In this document: positions 1-7,912 of the stretch, in pieces
Position numbering within the stretch: position 1 is the stretch's first letter
Layout of the letters: the number at the start of each line of letters is the position of its first letter
The notes under the pieces: model-generated
Told to the model about the DNA's origin: nothing
Databases searched by the model: none
Seen by the model: only the letters and a program-made list of their open reading frames with translations
NCBI GenBank assembly: GCA_021845835.1
Contig: JAJZVE010000034.1
Span: 1 to 14,849, forward strand
Direction: 5' to 3'
DNA: 14,849 nt
Source of the DNA: Pseudomonadota bacterium
Lineage (GTDB): Bacteria; Pseudomonadota; Alphaproteobacteria; Acetobacterales; Acetobacteraceae
Translations under genes and position numbers: made by a program

Positions 1-641
1 ATCTCGGCCACGAGGTCTATGTCTCGCTGGTCGATCCCGGGCAGGCGCCCTATCCGGCCGGGCTGCGCCAGCTCGGCCTCGACCTGATGTGTACCAACCG
101 CGACCTGCCGCTCTCCATGCCGGTCGGCAAGCAGCACACCGACTTCACCATCGCGGTCAGCGCGCCCGTTGCCGCGATCCGCTGCCTGGTCGGCCCGACC
201 GCGCCGCGGCCATGCCGCAGCGACGGCGATTATGCCTGGCGCTTCCTCAGCCATCTCGGCCTCAACTATCTCAGTCTGGTGGACAGCGACGCGCTGGCCG
301 GCGCGGCGGCGCTGCGCGAATTGCTGCGGCTTTATGTGCCGTCGCAAACCTCGGTCGCGGCGCGGCAGCTCGAAGGCCTGACCTCGATCGCCTGCCATCC
401 GATCGTGCGCCGCATCCCCGGCGCCGGGCCGATCGCGGTCGGGCGTGGCCTGGAACTGACGCTCAGCATTGACGAGGCGCCGTTCGGTGGCGCCGGCGGC
501 ATCCTGCTCGCCGCCGTGCTCGACCGTTTCTTCGCCAAGTATGTCTCGATCAATGCCTTCACCGAGACGGTGCTGCGCAATCCCGAACGCGGCGAGGTGA
601 TGCGATGGCCGATGCGGCTGGGCCTGCGCCCGGTGCTGTGA
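1..641 (+). CDS. tssF: TssF, type VI secretion baseplate protein (C-terminal part, 5' end outside the window)
   Basis: The frame is open from base 3 to the TGA at 639-641, giving about 212 residues. TssF proteins are usually near 600 residues, so roughly the C-terminal third is present. TssF (ImpG/VasA) forms the baseplate wedge of the T6SS with TssG, TssE and TssK in the cytoplasm under the membrane complex. Family signatures visible are a TSIACHPIVRRIP block, then RGLELTLSIDEAPF, then a YVSINAFTETVL segment and the terminal RGEVMRWPMRLG. The first ATG in view (87) is internal: the upstream frame reads on naturally with TssF-like sequence, so it is not a start. The next gene starts inside its 3' end. 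The family is sure from the C-terminal motifs and from the tssG and tssH neighbours. Confidence 0.93.
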   Translation, partial: LGHEVYVSLVDPGQAPYPAGLRQLGLDLMCTNRDLPLSMPVGKQHTDFTIAVSAPVAAIRCLVGPTAPRPCRSDGDYAWRFLSHLGLNYLSLVDSDALAGAAALRELLRLYVPSQTSVAARQLEGLTSIACHPIVRRIPGAGPIAVGRGLELTLSIDEAPFGGAGGILLAAVLDRFFAKYVSINAFTETVLRNPERGEVMRWPMRLGLRPVL

Positions 642-1696
642 CCGCGCCGCCGCTCACGTCGCGGCTCAAGGCCGCGCCCTGGGCCTGGAGCTTCTATCAG
701 GCGCTGCGCCGGCTGGAGGTGGAGCATGCCGACCGGCCGCGGCTCGGCCGTTCGGCGCGGCCGGCGCAGGATGCGATTCGCCTCGCGCAGGAACCCTCGG
801 TCGAGTTCGCGCCGGCGGCGCTGGCCGGCTTCGAGGACGGAGAGGACGGCGCGCCGCCGCGGCTGGCCGTGCATTTCTTCGGCCTGTTCGGCCCCGACGG
901 GCCGCTGCCGCTGCATCTGACCGAATACGCGCGCGACCGGCGGCGCAACCATCGCGACCCGACCTTCCAGCGCTTTGCCGACATCTTTCATCATCGCGCG
1001 CTGTCGCTGTTCTATCGCGCCTGGGCGGATGTGCGCCCGACGGTCGCCTTCGACCGGCCGGCACAGGATCGTTTCGCGCTCTATGTCGGCGCGCTGGTCG
1101 GGCTCGGCATGCCGTCGCTGCGCGACCGCGACGCCATGCCCGACCTGACCAAGCTGCATTTTGCCGGACTGCTGGCCGGGCAGACGCGGCACGCCGAGGG
1201 ACTGGCGGCGATCCTCTCCGCCTTCTTCAGGATGGACGTGCGGATCGAAAGCTTCGTCGGCGCCTGGCTGCCGATGCCGGAACGCGACCGCACGCGGCTC
1301 GGCGGGTCGCCGCAGACCGCGGCGCTCGGGCGCACGGCGCTGCTCGGCGGGCGGGTGTGGAGCCGGCAGCACAAGTTCCGCATCGTGTTCGGCCCGCTCG
1401 ACCTTGCCGATTATCTGCGCCTGCTGCCGGGGGGTGCCAGTTTCCGGCGGCTGATCCCGATCGTGCGCAACTACGCCGGCGACGTGCTGATATGGGACGC
1501 GAACCTGATCCTCAAACGCGCGCAGGTGCCGCCGACCGAACTCGGGCGCGCCGGCCGGCTCGGCTGGACCGCCTGGATCGGGTCGCGCCGCGCCGATGCG
1601 GATGCAGCGGACTTGTTTCTGGATGCGAGTGCGGACAGCATGATGCGCAAGGCCGATGCCGAGATGCCTGCAGCAACAGCGGAAACCGTGACATGA
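605..1696 (+). CDS. tssG: TssG, type VI secretion baseplate protein
   Basis: This 363-residue protein has the usual length for TssG (ImpH/VasB), which pairs with two TssF copies in each baseplate wedge and recruits TssK. The N-terminal region has the typical WSFYQALRRLE motif, followed near residues 93-108 by GLFGPDGPLPLHLTEY, the most conserved family block. Later landmarks are the GRTALLGGRVW segment and the FGPLDLADYLRLLPGG region. The ATG at 605 has a GAGG Shine-Dalgarno sequence at 594-597 and overlaps the end of tssF by 37 nt, so the two are probably translationally coupled. Its TGA shares bases with the ATG of tssH. The C-terminal tail after the conserved core, from about residue 325, is Ala/Asp-rich and looks poorly conserved. 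Confidence 0.94.
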   Translation: MADAAGPAPGAVTAPPLTSRLKAAPWAWSFYQALRRLEVEHADRPRLGRSARPAQDAIRLAQEPSVEFAPAALAGFEDGEDGAPPRLAVHFFGLFGPDGPLPLHLTEYARDRRRNHRDPTFQRFADIFHHRALSLFYRAWADVRPTVAFDRPAQDRFALYVGALVGLGMPSLRDRDAMPDLTKLHFAGLLAGQTRHAEGLAAILSAFFRMDVRIESFVGAWLPMPERDRTRLGGSPQTAALGRTALLGGRVWSRQHKFRIVFGPLDLADYLRLLPGGASFRRLIPIVRNYAGDVLIWDANLILKRAQVPPTELGRAGRLGWTAWIGSRRADADAADLFLDASADSMMRKADAEMPAATAETVT

Positions 1697-4359
1697 CCGA
1701 AATCAGCCGCGCCGCCCTGTTCGGCAAGCTCAACCCCGTCGCCTACCGCGCGATCGAGGGCGCGACCGTGTTCTGCAAGTTGCGCGGCAATCCCTATGTC
1801 GAGCTGGCACACTGGATCCACCAGATCCTGCAGGCGCAGGATTCCGACCTGCACCGCATCGTGCGCCATTGCGACCTCGATCCGGCGCGGCTCGCCGCCG
1901 ACATCACGTCCTTCCTGGACCGGCTGCCGCGCGGCGCTACCGCCATCTCCGACCTGTCGCCGCTGATCGAGGACGCGGTGCAGCAGGGCTGGCTGCTGGC
2001 GACGCTGATGTTCAACGAGGCGCAGGTGCGTACCGGCCATCTCGTGCTTGGCGCGATCAGAGACAAGAATCTGCGCAACGCGCTGAACGGCATCAGCCGC
2101 CAGTTCGAGCGCATCAAGGCGGATGCGCTGAGCGACGAGTTCGCAAAGATCCTCGCCAGTTCCCCGGAAGCGGCGCTGGCGGCGTCCGACGGCACGCGGG
2201 TCGGCGCGCCGGGCGAAGCGAGCGGCGCGATGGCACCGGCCGCGATGGGCAGGCAGGAGGCGCTGAAACAGTTCTCCATCGATCTCACCGAACGCGCGCG
2301 CAAGGGCGAGATCGACCCGATCGTCGGCCGCGATGCGGAAATCCGCCAGGTCGTCGATGTGCTGATGCGGCGGCGGCAGAACAACCCGATCCTCACCGGC
2401 GAAGCGGGCGTCGGCAAGACCGCGGTGGTGGAAGGGTTCGCGCTGCGCATCGTGCAGGGCGACGTGCCGCCGGCGCTGAAGGACGTGGCGCTGCACGTGC
2501 TCGATGTCGGGCTGCTGCAGGCGGGCGCGAGCATGAAGGGCGAGTTCGAGCAGCGGCTGCGCCAGGTGATCGAGGAAGTACAGGCCTCGCCGAAACCGAT
2601 CATCCTGTTCATCGACGAGGCGCATACGCTGATCGGCGCGGGCGGCGCCGCCGGTACCGGCGATGCGGCCAACCTGCTGAAGCCCGCGCTGGCGCGCGGC
2701 ACGCTGCGCACCGTCGCCGCGACCACCTGGGCCGAATACAAGAAGTATTTCGAGAAGGATCCGGCGCTGACGCGGCGCTTCCAGGTCGTGCAGGTGGATG
2801 AGCCGTCGGAGGAAAAGGCCATCCTGATGATGCGCGGCGTCACCTCCGCGCTGGAGAAGCATCATCGCGTGCAGATATTGGACGAGGCGATCGAGGCCGC
2901 GGTGCGGCTGTCGCATCGCTACATCCCGGCGCGGCAACTGCCGGACAAGTCGGTCAGCCTGCTGGACACCGCAGCGGCGCGCGTCGCGGTCAGCCAGCAC
3001 GCGGTGCCGCCGGCGGTCGATGACTGCCGCCGCCGCATCCAGGCGCTGGAAACCGAACTGGAGATCATCGGCCGCGAGACCGCGATCGGCATCGACGCCA
3101 GCGCCCGCGAGGAATCGGCCCGCAGCGCGCTGGACGCCGAACGCGGCCGGCTGACGGGCCTGGAGGCGCGCTGGGGCGCGGAGAAGGCCCTGGTCGATCA
3201 GGTGCTGGCGCTGCGCGCCCGGCTGCGCGAGGGGGTGGCGCCGGTGGAGGGCGACGCCGCCGCGCCGGACCGCGCCGCGCTGCTGCAGGAATTGCAGGCG
3301 CTGCAGGCGCAGCTTGCCGCGCACCAGGGCGAGACGCCGCTGATCCTGCCCAGCGTCGATGAACAGGCGGTGGCCGCCGTGGTCGGCGACTGGACCGGGA
3401 TTCCGGTCGGCCGGATGGTGAAGAACGAGGTGCAGGCGGTGCTCGACCTCGCCGCCACGCTCGGCAGGCGGGTGATCGGGCAGGACCACGGCTTGCAGAT
3501 CATCGCAAAGCGCGTGCAGACGGCGCGCGCCGGCCTCGACAATCCGTCGAAGCCGATCGGCGTGTTCATGCTGTGCGGGCCATCCGGCGTCGGCAAGACG
3601 GAAACCGCGCTGACGCTGGCCGAGGCGCTGTACGGCGGCGAGCAGAACCTGATCACCATCAACATGAGCGAGTTCCAGGAAGCGCACACCGTCTCCACCC
3701 TGAAGGGCGCGCCGCCCGGCTATGTCGGCTACGGCGAGGGCGGCGTGCTGACCGAGGCGGTGCGGCGCAAGCCCTATTCCGTGGTGCTGCTGGACGAGGT
3801 GGAGAAGGCGCACAGCGACGTCCACGAGATCTTCTTCCAGGTGTTCGACAAGGGCGTCATGGAGGACGGCGAAGGCCGGCTGATCGACTTCAAGAACACG
3901 CTGATCCTGCTGACCTCCAATGTCGGCACCGACCTCATCATGTCGCTGTGCCGCGACCCCGAACTGATCCCGGAGCCGGAGGAGGTGGCCAAGGCGCTGC
4001 GCGCGCCGCTGCTGAAAGTGTTCCCGCCGGCATTGCTCGGGCGGCTGATCGTGATCCCCTATTATCCGCTGAGCGACGCGGTGATGGGCGACATCATCCG
4101 CCTGCAGCTCGGCCGCATCGCCGCGCGCATTCTGGAACGGCACAAGGTACCGTTCGGCTATGACGAGGCTGTGGTGACGCTGATCGCCAGCCGCTGCACC
4201 GAGCCGGAGAGCGGCGGGCGCATGATCGACGCGATCCTGACCAACACGATGCTGCCGGCGATCAGCGGCGCGTTCCTGGAACGGATGCTGGCGGGCACGC
4301 CGGTCGCGCGCGTGCAGGTCGGCGTGACGGATGGCGAGTTCAGCTACGCCTTCGACTGA
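1693..4359 (+). CDS. tssH: TssH (ClpV), AAA+ ATPase that recycles the T6SS sheath
   Basis: An 888-residue double-ring AAA+ protein of the ClpB/ClpV class. The N-terminal domain (about 1-150) has the ClpV-type start with KLNPVAYRAIEGA and NPYVELAHWIHQ; in ClpV this domain binds the TssC sheath protein so that contracted sheaths are pulled apart after firing. The first ATPase domain has Walker A GEAGVGKT at 236-243 and Walker B ending DE at 308-309. A short helical middle domain follows around 445-515. The second ATPase domain has GPSGVGKT at 629-636, Walker B LLDE ending at 702, the pore-loop segment GYVGYGEGG and sensor-1 TSNVG at 741-745. Both ATPase sites look intact. The start at 1693 was chosen because ATGA overlaps the tssG stop and the ClpV N-domain begins there; the same frame is open upstream of it inside tssG, but that part reads as tssG antiframe. 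It is the last T6SS gene in view. Confidence 0.95.
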   Translation: MTEISRAALFGKLNPVAYRAIEGATVFCKLRGNPYVELAHWIHQILQAQDSDLHRIVRHCDLDPARLAADITSFLDRLPRGATAISDLSPLIEDAVQQGWLLATLMFNEAQVRTGHLVLGAIRDKNLRNALNGISRQFERIKADALSDEFAKILASSPEAALAASDGTRVGAPGEASGAMAPAAMGRQEALKQFSIDLTERARKGEIDPIVGRDAEIRQVVDVLMRRRQNNPILTGEAGVGKTAVVEGFALRIVQGDVPPALKDVALHVLDVGLLQAGASMKGEFEQRLRQVIEEVQASPKPIILFIDEAHTLIGAGGAAGTGDAANLLKPALARGTLRTVAATTWAEYKKYFEKDPALTRRFQVVQVDEPSEEKAILMMRGVTSALEKHHRVQILDEAIEAAVRLSHRYIPARQLPDKSVSLLDTAAARVAVSQHAVPPAVDDCRRRIQALETELEIIGRETAIGIDASAREESARSALDAERGRLTGLEARWGAEKALVDQVLALRARLREGVAPVEGDAAAPDRAALLQELQALQAQLAAHQGETPLILPSVDEQAVAAVVGDWTGIPVGRMVKNEVQAVLDLAATLGRRVIGQDHGLQIIAKRVQTARAGLDNPSKPIGVFMLCGPSGVGKTETALTLAEALYGGEQNLITINMSEFQEAHTVSTLKGAPPGYVGYGEGGVLTEAVRRKPYSVVLLDEVEKAHSDVHEIFFQVFDKGVMEDGEGRLIDFKNTLILLTSNVGTDLIMSLCRDPELIPEPEEVAKALRAPLLKVFPPALLGRLIVIPYYPLSDAVMGDIIRLQLGRIAARILERHKVPFGYDEAVVTLIASRCTEPESGGRMIDAILTNTMLPAISGAFLERMLAGTPVARVQVGVTDGEFSYAFD

Positions 4360-4458
4360 ACCGCGCTCCCGGCGGGCAGATCGCGCGGGAAATCGCTCCG
4401 TGATCGCCGCCTGTGATGCACGCGCAGCGCGCCGAGGCGCCGAGGGCGGGACGGCACG

Positions 4459-4498
4459 ACATCACGATTATCTTACGTTCGTATTAAGGTCGTGATGT
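4459..4498. promoter_or_regulatory. 40-bp interrupted palindrome, candidate operator of the PEP-CTERM gene
   Basis: The outer arms ACATCACGA (4459-4467) and TCGTGATGT (4490-4498) are exact reverse complements. An inner pair TACG (4474-4477) and CGTA (4480-4483) shares the same centre at 4478.5, and T4471/A4486 also match, so 14 of 20 base pairs about the dyad are complementary. A possible extended -10 element (TG followed by TATATA at 4498-4503) touches its right arm. The position about 75 nt before the PEP-CTERM start fits an operator or activator site. The regulator is unknown. It could also fold as RNA, but it has no downstream T-tract, which argues against a terminator for tssH. Confidence 0.5.
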
Positions 4499-4536
4499 AT
4501 ATAAGTGACGTAGCGATAGTAAAACCCCGGATGCAA

Positions 4537-4556
4537 GCCGGCCACCACCGGCCGGC
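4537..4556 (+). promoter_or_regulatory. GC hairpin in the leader of the PEP-CTERM gene
   Basis: GCCGGCC (4537-4543) and GGCCGGC (4550-4556) form a perfect 7-bp stem with a 6-nt loop. It ends five bases before the Shine-Dalgarno-like AGGGGG at 4561-4566 and 17 bases before the ATG at 4574. It could slow or protect translation initiation, which is inference from position only. Confidence 0.4.
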
Positions 4557-4573
4557 AATCAGGGGGCAGAACG

Positions 4574-5209
4574 ATGCTGAAATGGGCGCTTTTTCTTTCT
4601 TTCGCGGCAATCGGCGCCGGCCTGATTACCACATCGTCGGCTGAAACGATCAGCTACAGCCTTACCAGCGACGACTGCACGGGGGGATGCGGGACTTCGC
4701 CTTTTGGTACCGTCACCGTCTCGTCTATCTCCCCAACAGCAGTGTCCGTGGATCTGACACTGACAACCGGGGAATTGTTCGCCCAAACAACCGCCGGAGA
4801 CGCGCTGCTATTTGACATAGCGGGCAATCCATCCATTGTCGTCAGCAACTTGACTCCTATGTTCACCGCCACCCAGACCGCTTCTGGTGGAAATATTCAC
4901 GCGGATGGAACCGGTTACTGGGAGTACTCGATCGACTGCACCGGCTGCGGCACCGGCATCAGTTCGCCCACGAGTTCCGGCCCGCTGCAATTCGATGTCA
5001 CGGCGGCCGGCGGCATCACCCCGTCGAGCTTCGTTCAGAACGCCAGCGGCTTGTTCTTCGCGACGGATATCATGGGCACGACCGGCAACACTGGCGATGT
5101 CGCCGCGCCGGCTGGCGATCCGTTCCCGGCGGTTCCCGAGCCGACCAGCGTCGCCATCCTTGCGTCCAGCCTGCTCATGCTCGGGCTGATGCGACACAAA
5201 CGCGGCTGA
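4574..5209 (+). CDS. Secreted PEP-CTERM sorting-domain protein of unknown function
   Basis: A 211-residue protein with an export signal and an exosortase sorting tail. The signal peptide is a short basic start, a hydrophobic run over about 5-18 and a likely cleavage after Ala23 (SSA/E). The C-terminus has VPEPTS at 187-192, then a hydrophobic helix of about 15 residues and a basic RHKRG end: the PEP-CTERM tripartite signal, which in known systems is recognised and removed by exosortase (EpsH/XrtA family). The middle is Ser/Thr/Gly-rich, beta-strand-like and low in charge, with two cysteine pairs, C35-x3-C39 and C122-x2-C125, that could form disulfides outside the cytoplasm. The AGGGGG at 4561-4566 supports the start. 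Its codon use is less GC-biased than in neighbours. No exosortase gene is in view. The sorting call is strong; the function is unknown. Confidence 0.87.
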   Translation: MLKWALFLSFAAIGAGLITTSSAETISYSLTSDDCTGGCGTSPFGTVTVSSISPTAVSVDLTLTTGELFAQTTAGDALLFDIAGNPSIVVSNLTPMFTATQTASGGNIHADGTGYWEYSIDCTGCGTGISSPTSSGPLQFDVTAAGGITPSSFVQNASGLFFATDIMGTTGNTGDVAAPAGDPFPAVPEPTSVAILASSLLMLGLMRHKRG

Positions 5210-5218
5210 TGCCGCGAT

Positions 5219-5233
5219 CCCGGCGGCGCCGGG
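5219..5233. terminator. Hairpin between convergent genes, possible bidirectional terminator
   Basis: CCCGGC (5219-5224) and GCCGGG (5228-5233) form a perfect 6-bp stem with a 3-nt loop in the 48-nt gap between the PEP-CTERM gene and trpS, which end facing each other. The position suits a terminator, but neither strand has a T-tract, so it is not a standard intrinsic terminator. Confidence 0.3.
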
Positions 5234-5257
5234 GCGGCGTGTGACGCGGCGGAAGGG

Positions 5258-6256
5258 CTATGGCCTGAGCAGGCCGACCAGCCGCTCCGCCTCGTCCACG
5301 ATCGGGTCGGCGATCGCCGCCGCCCGTGCGGCACCCTCGCGCAGCACGCCATCGATCGCCGCCGGATCAGCGAGCCAGCGCCGCGTCTCCGCCGCGATCG
5401 GACCGAGATGCGCGATCAGCCGCTCGGCCAGCGCCTCCTTGAACGCGCCGAACCCTTTGCCCCCGTGCTCGGTCAGCACGCCGGACAGGTCGGTGTCGTC
5501 GATCGCGGCGTAGATGCCGACCAGGTTGCGCGCTTCCGGCCGCCCCTCCAGCCCCGCCGGCTCGCTGGGCAAGGGGGCCGGGTCGGTCCTGGCGCGGCGG
5601 ATCTTCAGCGCGATCGCGTCGGCGTCGTCGGTCAGGTTGATGCGGCTCTGCTCCGAGGGGTCGGACTTGCTCATTTTCTTCGTGCCGTCGCGCAGGGACA
5701 TCACGCGCGCAGCCACGCCCAGGATCACCGGCTCGATCAGCGGGAAGAAGTCCGTCTCATAGTCGTGATTGAATTTCTGGGCGATGTCGTTGGCAAGCTC
5801 CAGGTGCTGGCGCTGGTCGTCGCCCACCGGCACGCGCGTCGCGCGATAGGTCAGGATGTCGGCGGCCATCAGGTTCGGATAGACGAACAGCCCGGTGGAG
5901 GCGTTCTCCCGGTCTTTGCCCGCCTTGTCCTTGAACTGCGTCATGCGGTTGAGCCAGCCCATGCGGGCGACGCAGTTGAAGATCCAGGCCAGCCGCACAT
6001 GCGCATGCACGGCGGACTGGTTGAACAGGATGTGGCGCGCGGGGTCGATGCCGATGGCAAGCAGGCTCGCCGTCATCTCGCGCGTCTGGCGCACGAGCAG
6101 CTTCGGGTCCTGCCAGACGGTCAGCGCGTGCAGATCGACGACGCAGTAGATGCACTCGTGGTCGGCCTGCAACGCCACCCAGTTCCGCATCGCGCCGAGA
6201 TAGTTGCCGAGTTGCGGAACGCCGGATGGCTGGATGCCGGAAAAGACGCGGTGCAT
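5258..6256 (-). CDS. trpS: Tryptophanyl-tRNA synthetase
   Basis: This 332-residue class I aminoacyl-tRNA synthetase charges tRNA-Trp with tryptophan using ATP, and its length is standard for bacterial TrpS. The start gives [10 protein letters not shown] followed by QLGNYLGA, the HIGH-equivalent signature (QLGN at 15-18, where many TrpS have TIGN or HLGN). The second ATP-binding signature KMSKS lies at 194-198, followed by [10 protein letters not shown]. The [11 protein letters not shown] segment is also typical. The frame is open upstream to 6691 inside murJ, but the conserved protein begins at the ATG at 6254-6256, where only a weak AGG precedes it. It lies 55 nt downstream of murJ in the same direction and is the last gene of the minus-strand run. 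Confidence 0.96.
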   Translation of the reverse strand: MHRVFSGIQPSGVPQLGNYLGAMRNWVALQADHECIYCVVDLHALTVWQDPKLLVRQTREMTASLLAIGIDPARHILFNQSAVHAHVRLAWIFNCVARMGWLNRMTQFKDKAGKDRENASTGLFVYPNLMAADILTYRATRVPVGDDQRQHLELANDIAQKFNHDYETDFFPLIEPVILGVAARVMSLRDGTKKMSKSDPSEQSRINLTDDADAIALKIRRARTDPAPLPSEPAGLEGRPEARNLVGIYAAIDDTDLSGVLTEHGGKGFGAFKEALAERLIAHLGPIAAETRRWLADPAAIDGVLREGAARAAAIADPIVDEAERLVGLLRP

Positions 6257-6311
6257 GGGATGCCTGATCGTGGGGGACAAGGCGGCGTTTTCCGGCGCCG
6301 GGCGGCGCCGG

Positions 6312-7880
6312 TCAACCCTGCACGGCAGCGGCGCGGCGGCGGCGGCCGAGGCGTGCGAGCACGTCCTGGACGCTGAACGCGCCCAGCATTTGCCCGGCCA
6401 GGCCATAGGCCGCCATCCCGCCGGACACCAGCAGCGCCAGCCCGATCCAGCGCAGCCCGTGTCCGCCCCCGGTGTCGAGCGCGGCATAGACGCTGCGCTG
6501 CATCGCCCACAGCACGGCGACCATGGCCGCAGAGGCCGCCAGCATGCGCGGCACGCGCCGCAGCAGCACCGCATCGGCGACCAGATGCCCGCGCCGGTGC
6601 AGCAGCGCCGCCAGCGCCGCCACGTTGGCCCAGGCCGCGACGGTGGAGGCGAGCGGCGGCCCGAGGTGCTGCAGCGGCACCATGAAGGCAAGGTTGAGCG
6701 CGAGATTGATCGCCACCGCCGCCATGCCGACCTTCACCGGCACCGCGGTATCGCCGCGGGCGAAGAAGGCCGGCACCAGCACCTTGACCAGCACGAAGGC
6801 CGGCAGGCCGGCGCCGTAGGCCGCCAGCGCCTGCGCCGATTTCAGCACCGCATCCGGATGAAAGGCGCCGCGGCCGAACAGCACGGCGATGATCGGCACG
6901 TTGCACACCATCAGCGCCAGTGCCGCCGGCAGCGTCAGCAGCAGCGCGTATTCGATGGCGCGGTTGAGCGTGGCGACGGCTTCCCGCGGTGCGGCGCCAT
7001 GCACCTGGCGCGACAGCGTGGGCAGCAGCGCCGTGCCGACGGCCGCGCCGATGGTGCCGAGCGGCAACTGGTTCACCCGGTCGGCATAATACAGCACCGA
7101 GACGGTGCCCGGCGCCAGCAGGCTGCCGATGATCACGTCCACCGACAGGTTGAGCTGCGTCACCCCCGCGCCGACCAGCCCCGGTGTCATGCGCCGCAGC
7201 AGCAGGCGCACCGGTGGCGTCAGGCGCGGGCGCGGCAGCGTCAGATGCATCCCGGCCCGCCGCGCCGCCCATACCACCAGCGCCAGCTGCAGCACGCCGG
7301 ACACCGCGACGCCGAGCGCGAGCGCGTGCCCTTCGGTCGGCACCACCCCGATCAGGCCGAGCATGAAGGCGATCGAGGTGAGGTTGTAGAGGATCGGCGC
7401 GGCGGCGGCGGCGGCGAAGCGGTCCAGCCCGTTCAGCACCCCGGACACCAGCGCGGTCAGGCAGATCAGCGGCATGTAGGGGAAGGCGATCCGGCTCAGC
7501 GTCACGGCGAGCTGGAACTTGGCCGGCAGGTCGGAAAACCCCGGCGCGATCACCGCCAGCACCTGCGGCATGAAGACCTCGGCGAGCACGGTCAGGCCGA
7601 CCAGCCAGAATGCCATGACCGAGGCCGCCTGGCCGGCGAACGCCGCCGCCGCGCCCCGCCCTTCCGTGGTCAGGATGCCGGCGAAGGCGGGCACGAAGGC
7701 GGCGTTGAAGGCCCCCTCGCCGAACAGGCGGCGGAACAGGTTGGGCAGCCGGTTGGCGACGAAGAACGCATCCGCGACCGGCCCCGCGCCGAGCATCGCC
7801 GCGATCAGGATGTCGCGCGCGAAGCCGAGGAGACGGCTGGCCATCGTCCAGCCGCCGACGGTGAGGATGCCGCGAACCAT
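6312..7880 (-). CDS. murJ: MurJ (MviN), lipid II flippase
   Basis: A 522-residue polytopic membrane protein of the MOP superfamily that moves lipid II across the inner membrane for peptidoglycan synthesis. The length and about 14 hydrophobic segments fit MurJ. The N-terminus holds the family signature: SRLLGFARD (15-23), [21 protein letters not shown] (36-56) and a FVPAF block. Residues R16, R22, D37 and R50 line up with the essential R18, R24, D39 and R52 of the E. coli protein with a constant offset of two. The ATG at 7878-7880 is preceded by AGGGAG a few bases upstream. It sits 32 nt after gpsA and 55 nt before trpS, so it is probably co-transcribed with them. Confidence 0.95.
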   Translation of the reverse strand: MVRGILTVGGWTMASRLLGFARDILIAAMLGAGPVADAFFVANRLPNLFRRLFGEGAFNAAFVPAFAGILTTEGRGAAAAFAGQAASVMAFWLVGLTVLAEVFMPQVLAVIAPGFSDLPAKFQLAVTLSRIAFPYMPLICLTALVSGVLNGLDRFAAAAAAPILYNLTSIAFMLGLIGVVPTEGHALALGVAVSGVLQLALVVWAARRAGMHLTLPRPRLTPPVRLLLRRMTPGLVGAGVTQLNLSVDVIIGSLLAPGTVSVLYYADRVNQLPLGTIGAAVGTALLPTLSRQVHGAAPREAVATLNRAIEYALLLTLPAALALMVCNVPIIAVLFGRGAFHPDAVLKSAQALAAYGAGLPAFVLVKVLVPAFFARGDTAVPVKVGMAAVAINLALNLAFMVPLQHLGPPLASTVAAWANVAALAALLHRRGHLVADAVLLRRVPRMLAASAAMVAVLWAMQRSVYAALDTGGGHGLRWIGLALLVSGGMAAYGLAGQMLGAFSVQDVLARLGRRRRAAAVQG

Positions 7881-7912
7881 GCGCTCCCTTAGACCACGAC
7901 ACCCCGCCGGGG

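Larger units (their letters stand above)
4360..4573. other. Intergenic region between tssH and the PEP-CTERM gene
   Basis: The first 95 bases are GC-rich with no convincing terminator: a short GCGCC/GGCGC inverted repeat at 4429-4440 has no T-tract. From about 4459 the sequence becomes clearly AT-richer and carries the palindrome, a possible -10 box and the leader hairpin listed separately. No small gene with a good ribosome site was seen. Confidence 0.6.

Noticed and set aside
1471..4143. 890-codon open frame antisense to tssH
   Set aside because: Its product is rich in Arg, Gln, His and Leu with no domain, and it mirrors the codon pattern of tssH; such long antisense frames are common in GC-rich DNA.
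4453..4466. Possible sigma-54 promoter (GGCAC) before the PEP-CTERM gene
   Set aside because: The required GC at the -12 position is CG here, so the GG-N10-GC core is not met.
5272..5310. TrpS variant signature or truncation
   Set aside because: The QLGN form of the HIGH motif and the full 332-residue length fall within normal TrpS variation, so nothing unusual remains.
6257..6691. Upstream extension of the trpS frame into murJ
   Set aside because: Conserved TrpS sequence begins at the ATG at 6254-6256, and the extension is a shadow of the murJ end.
6204..7892. 562-codon plus-strand frame opposite murJ
   Set aside because: Low-complexity Gln/Arg/His-rich product without domains; murJ on the other strand has all family motifs.
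7897..7909. Small CCCC/GGGG hairpin between gpsA and murJ
   Set aside because: Only four base pairs, no T-tract, and between co-directional close genes; too weak for a terminator call.
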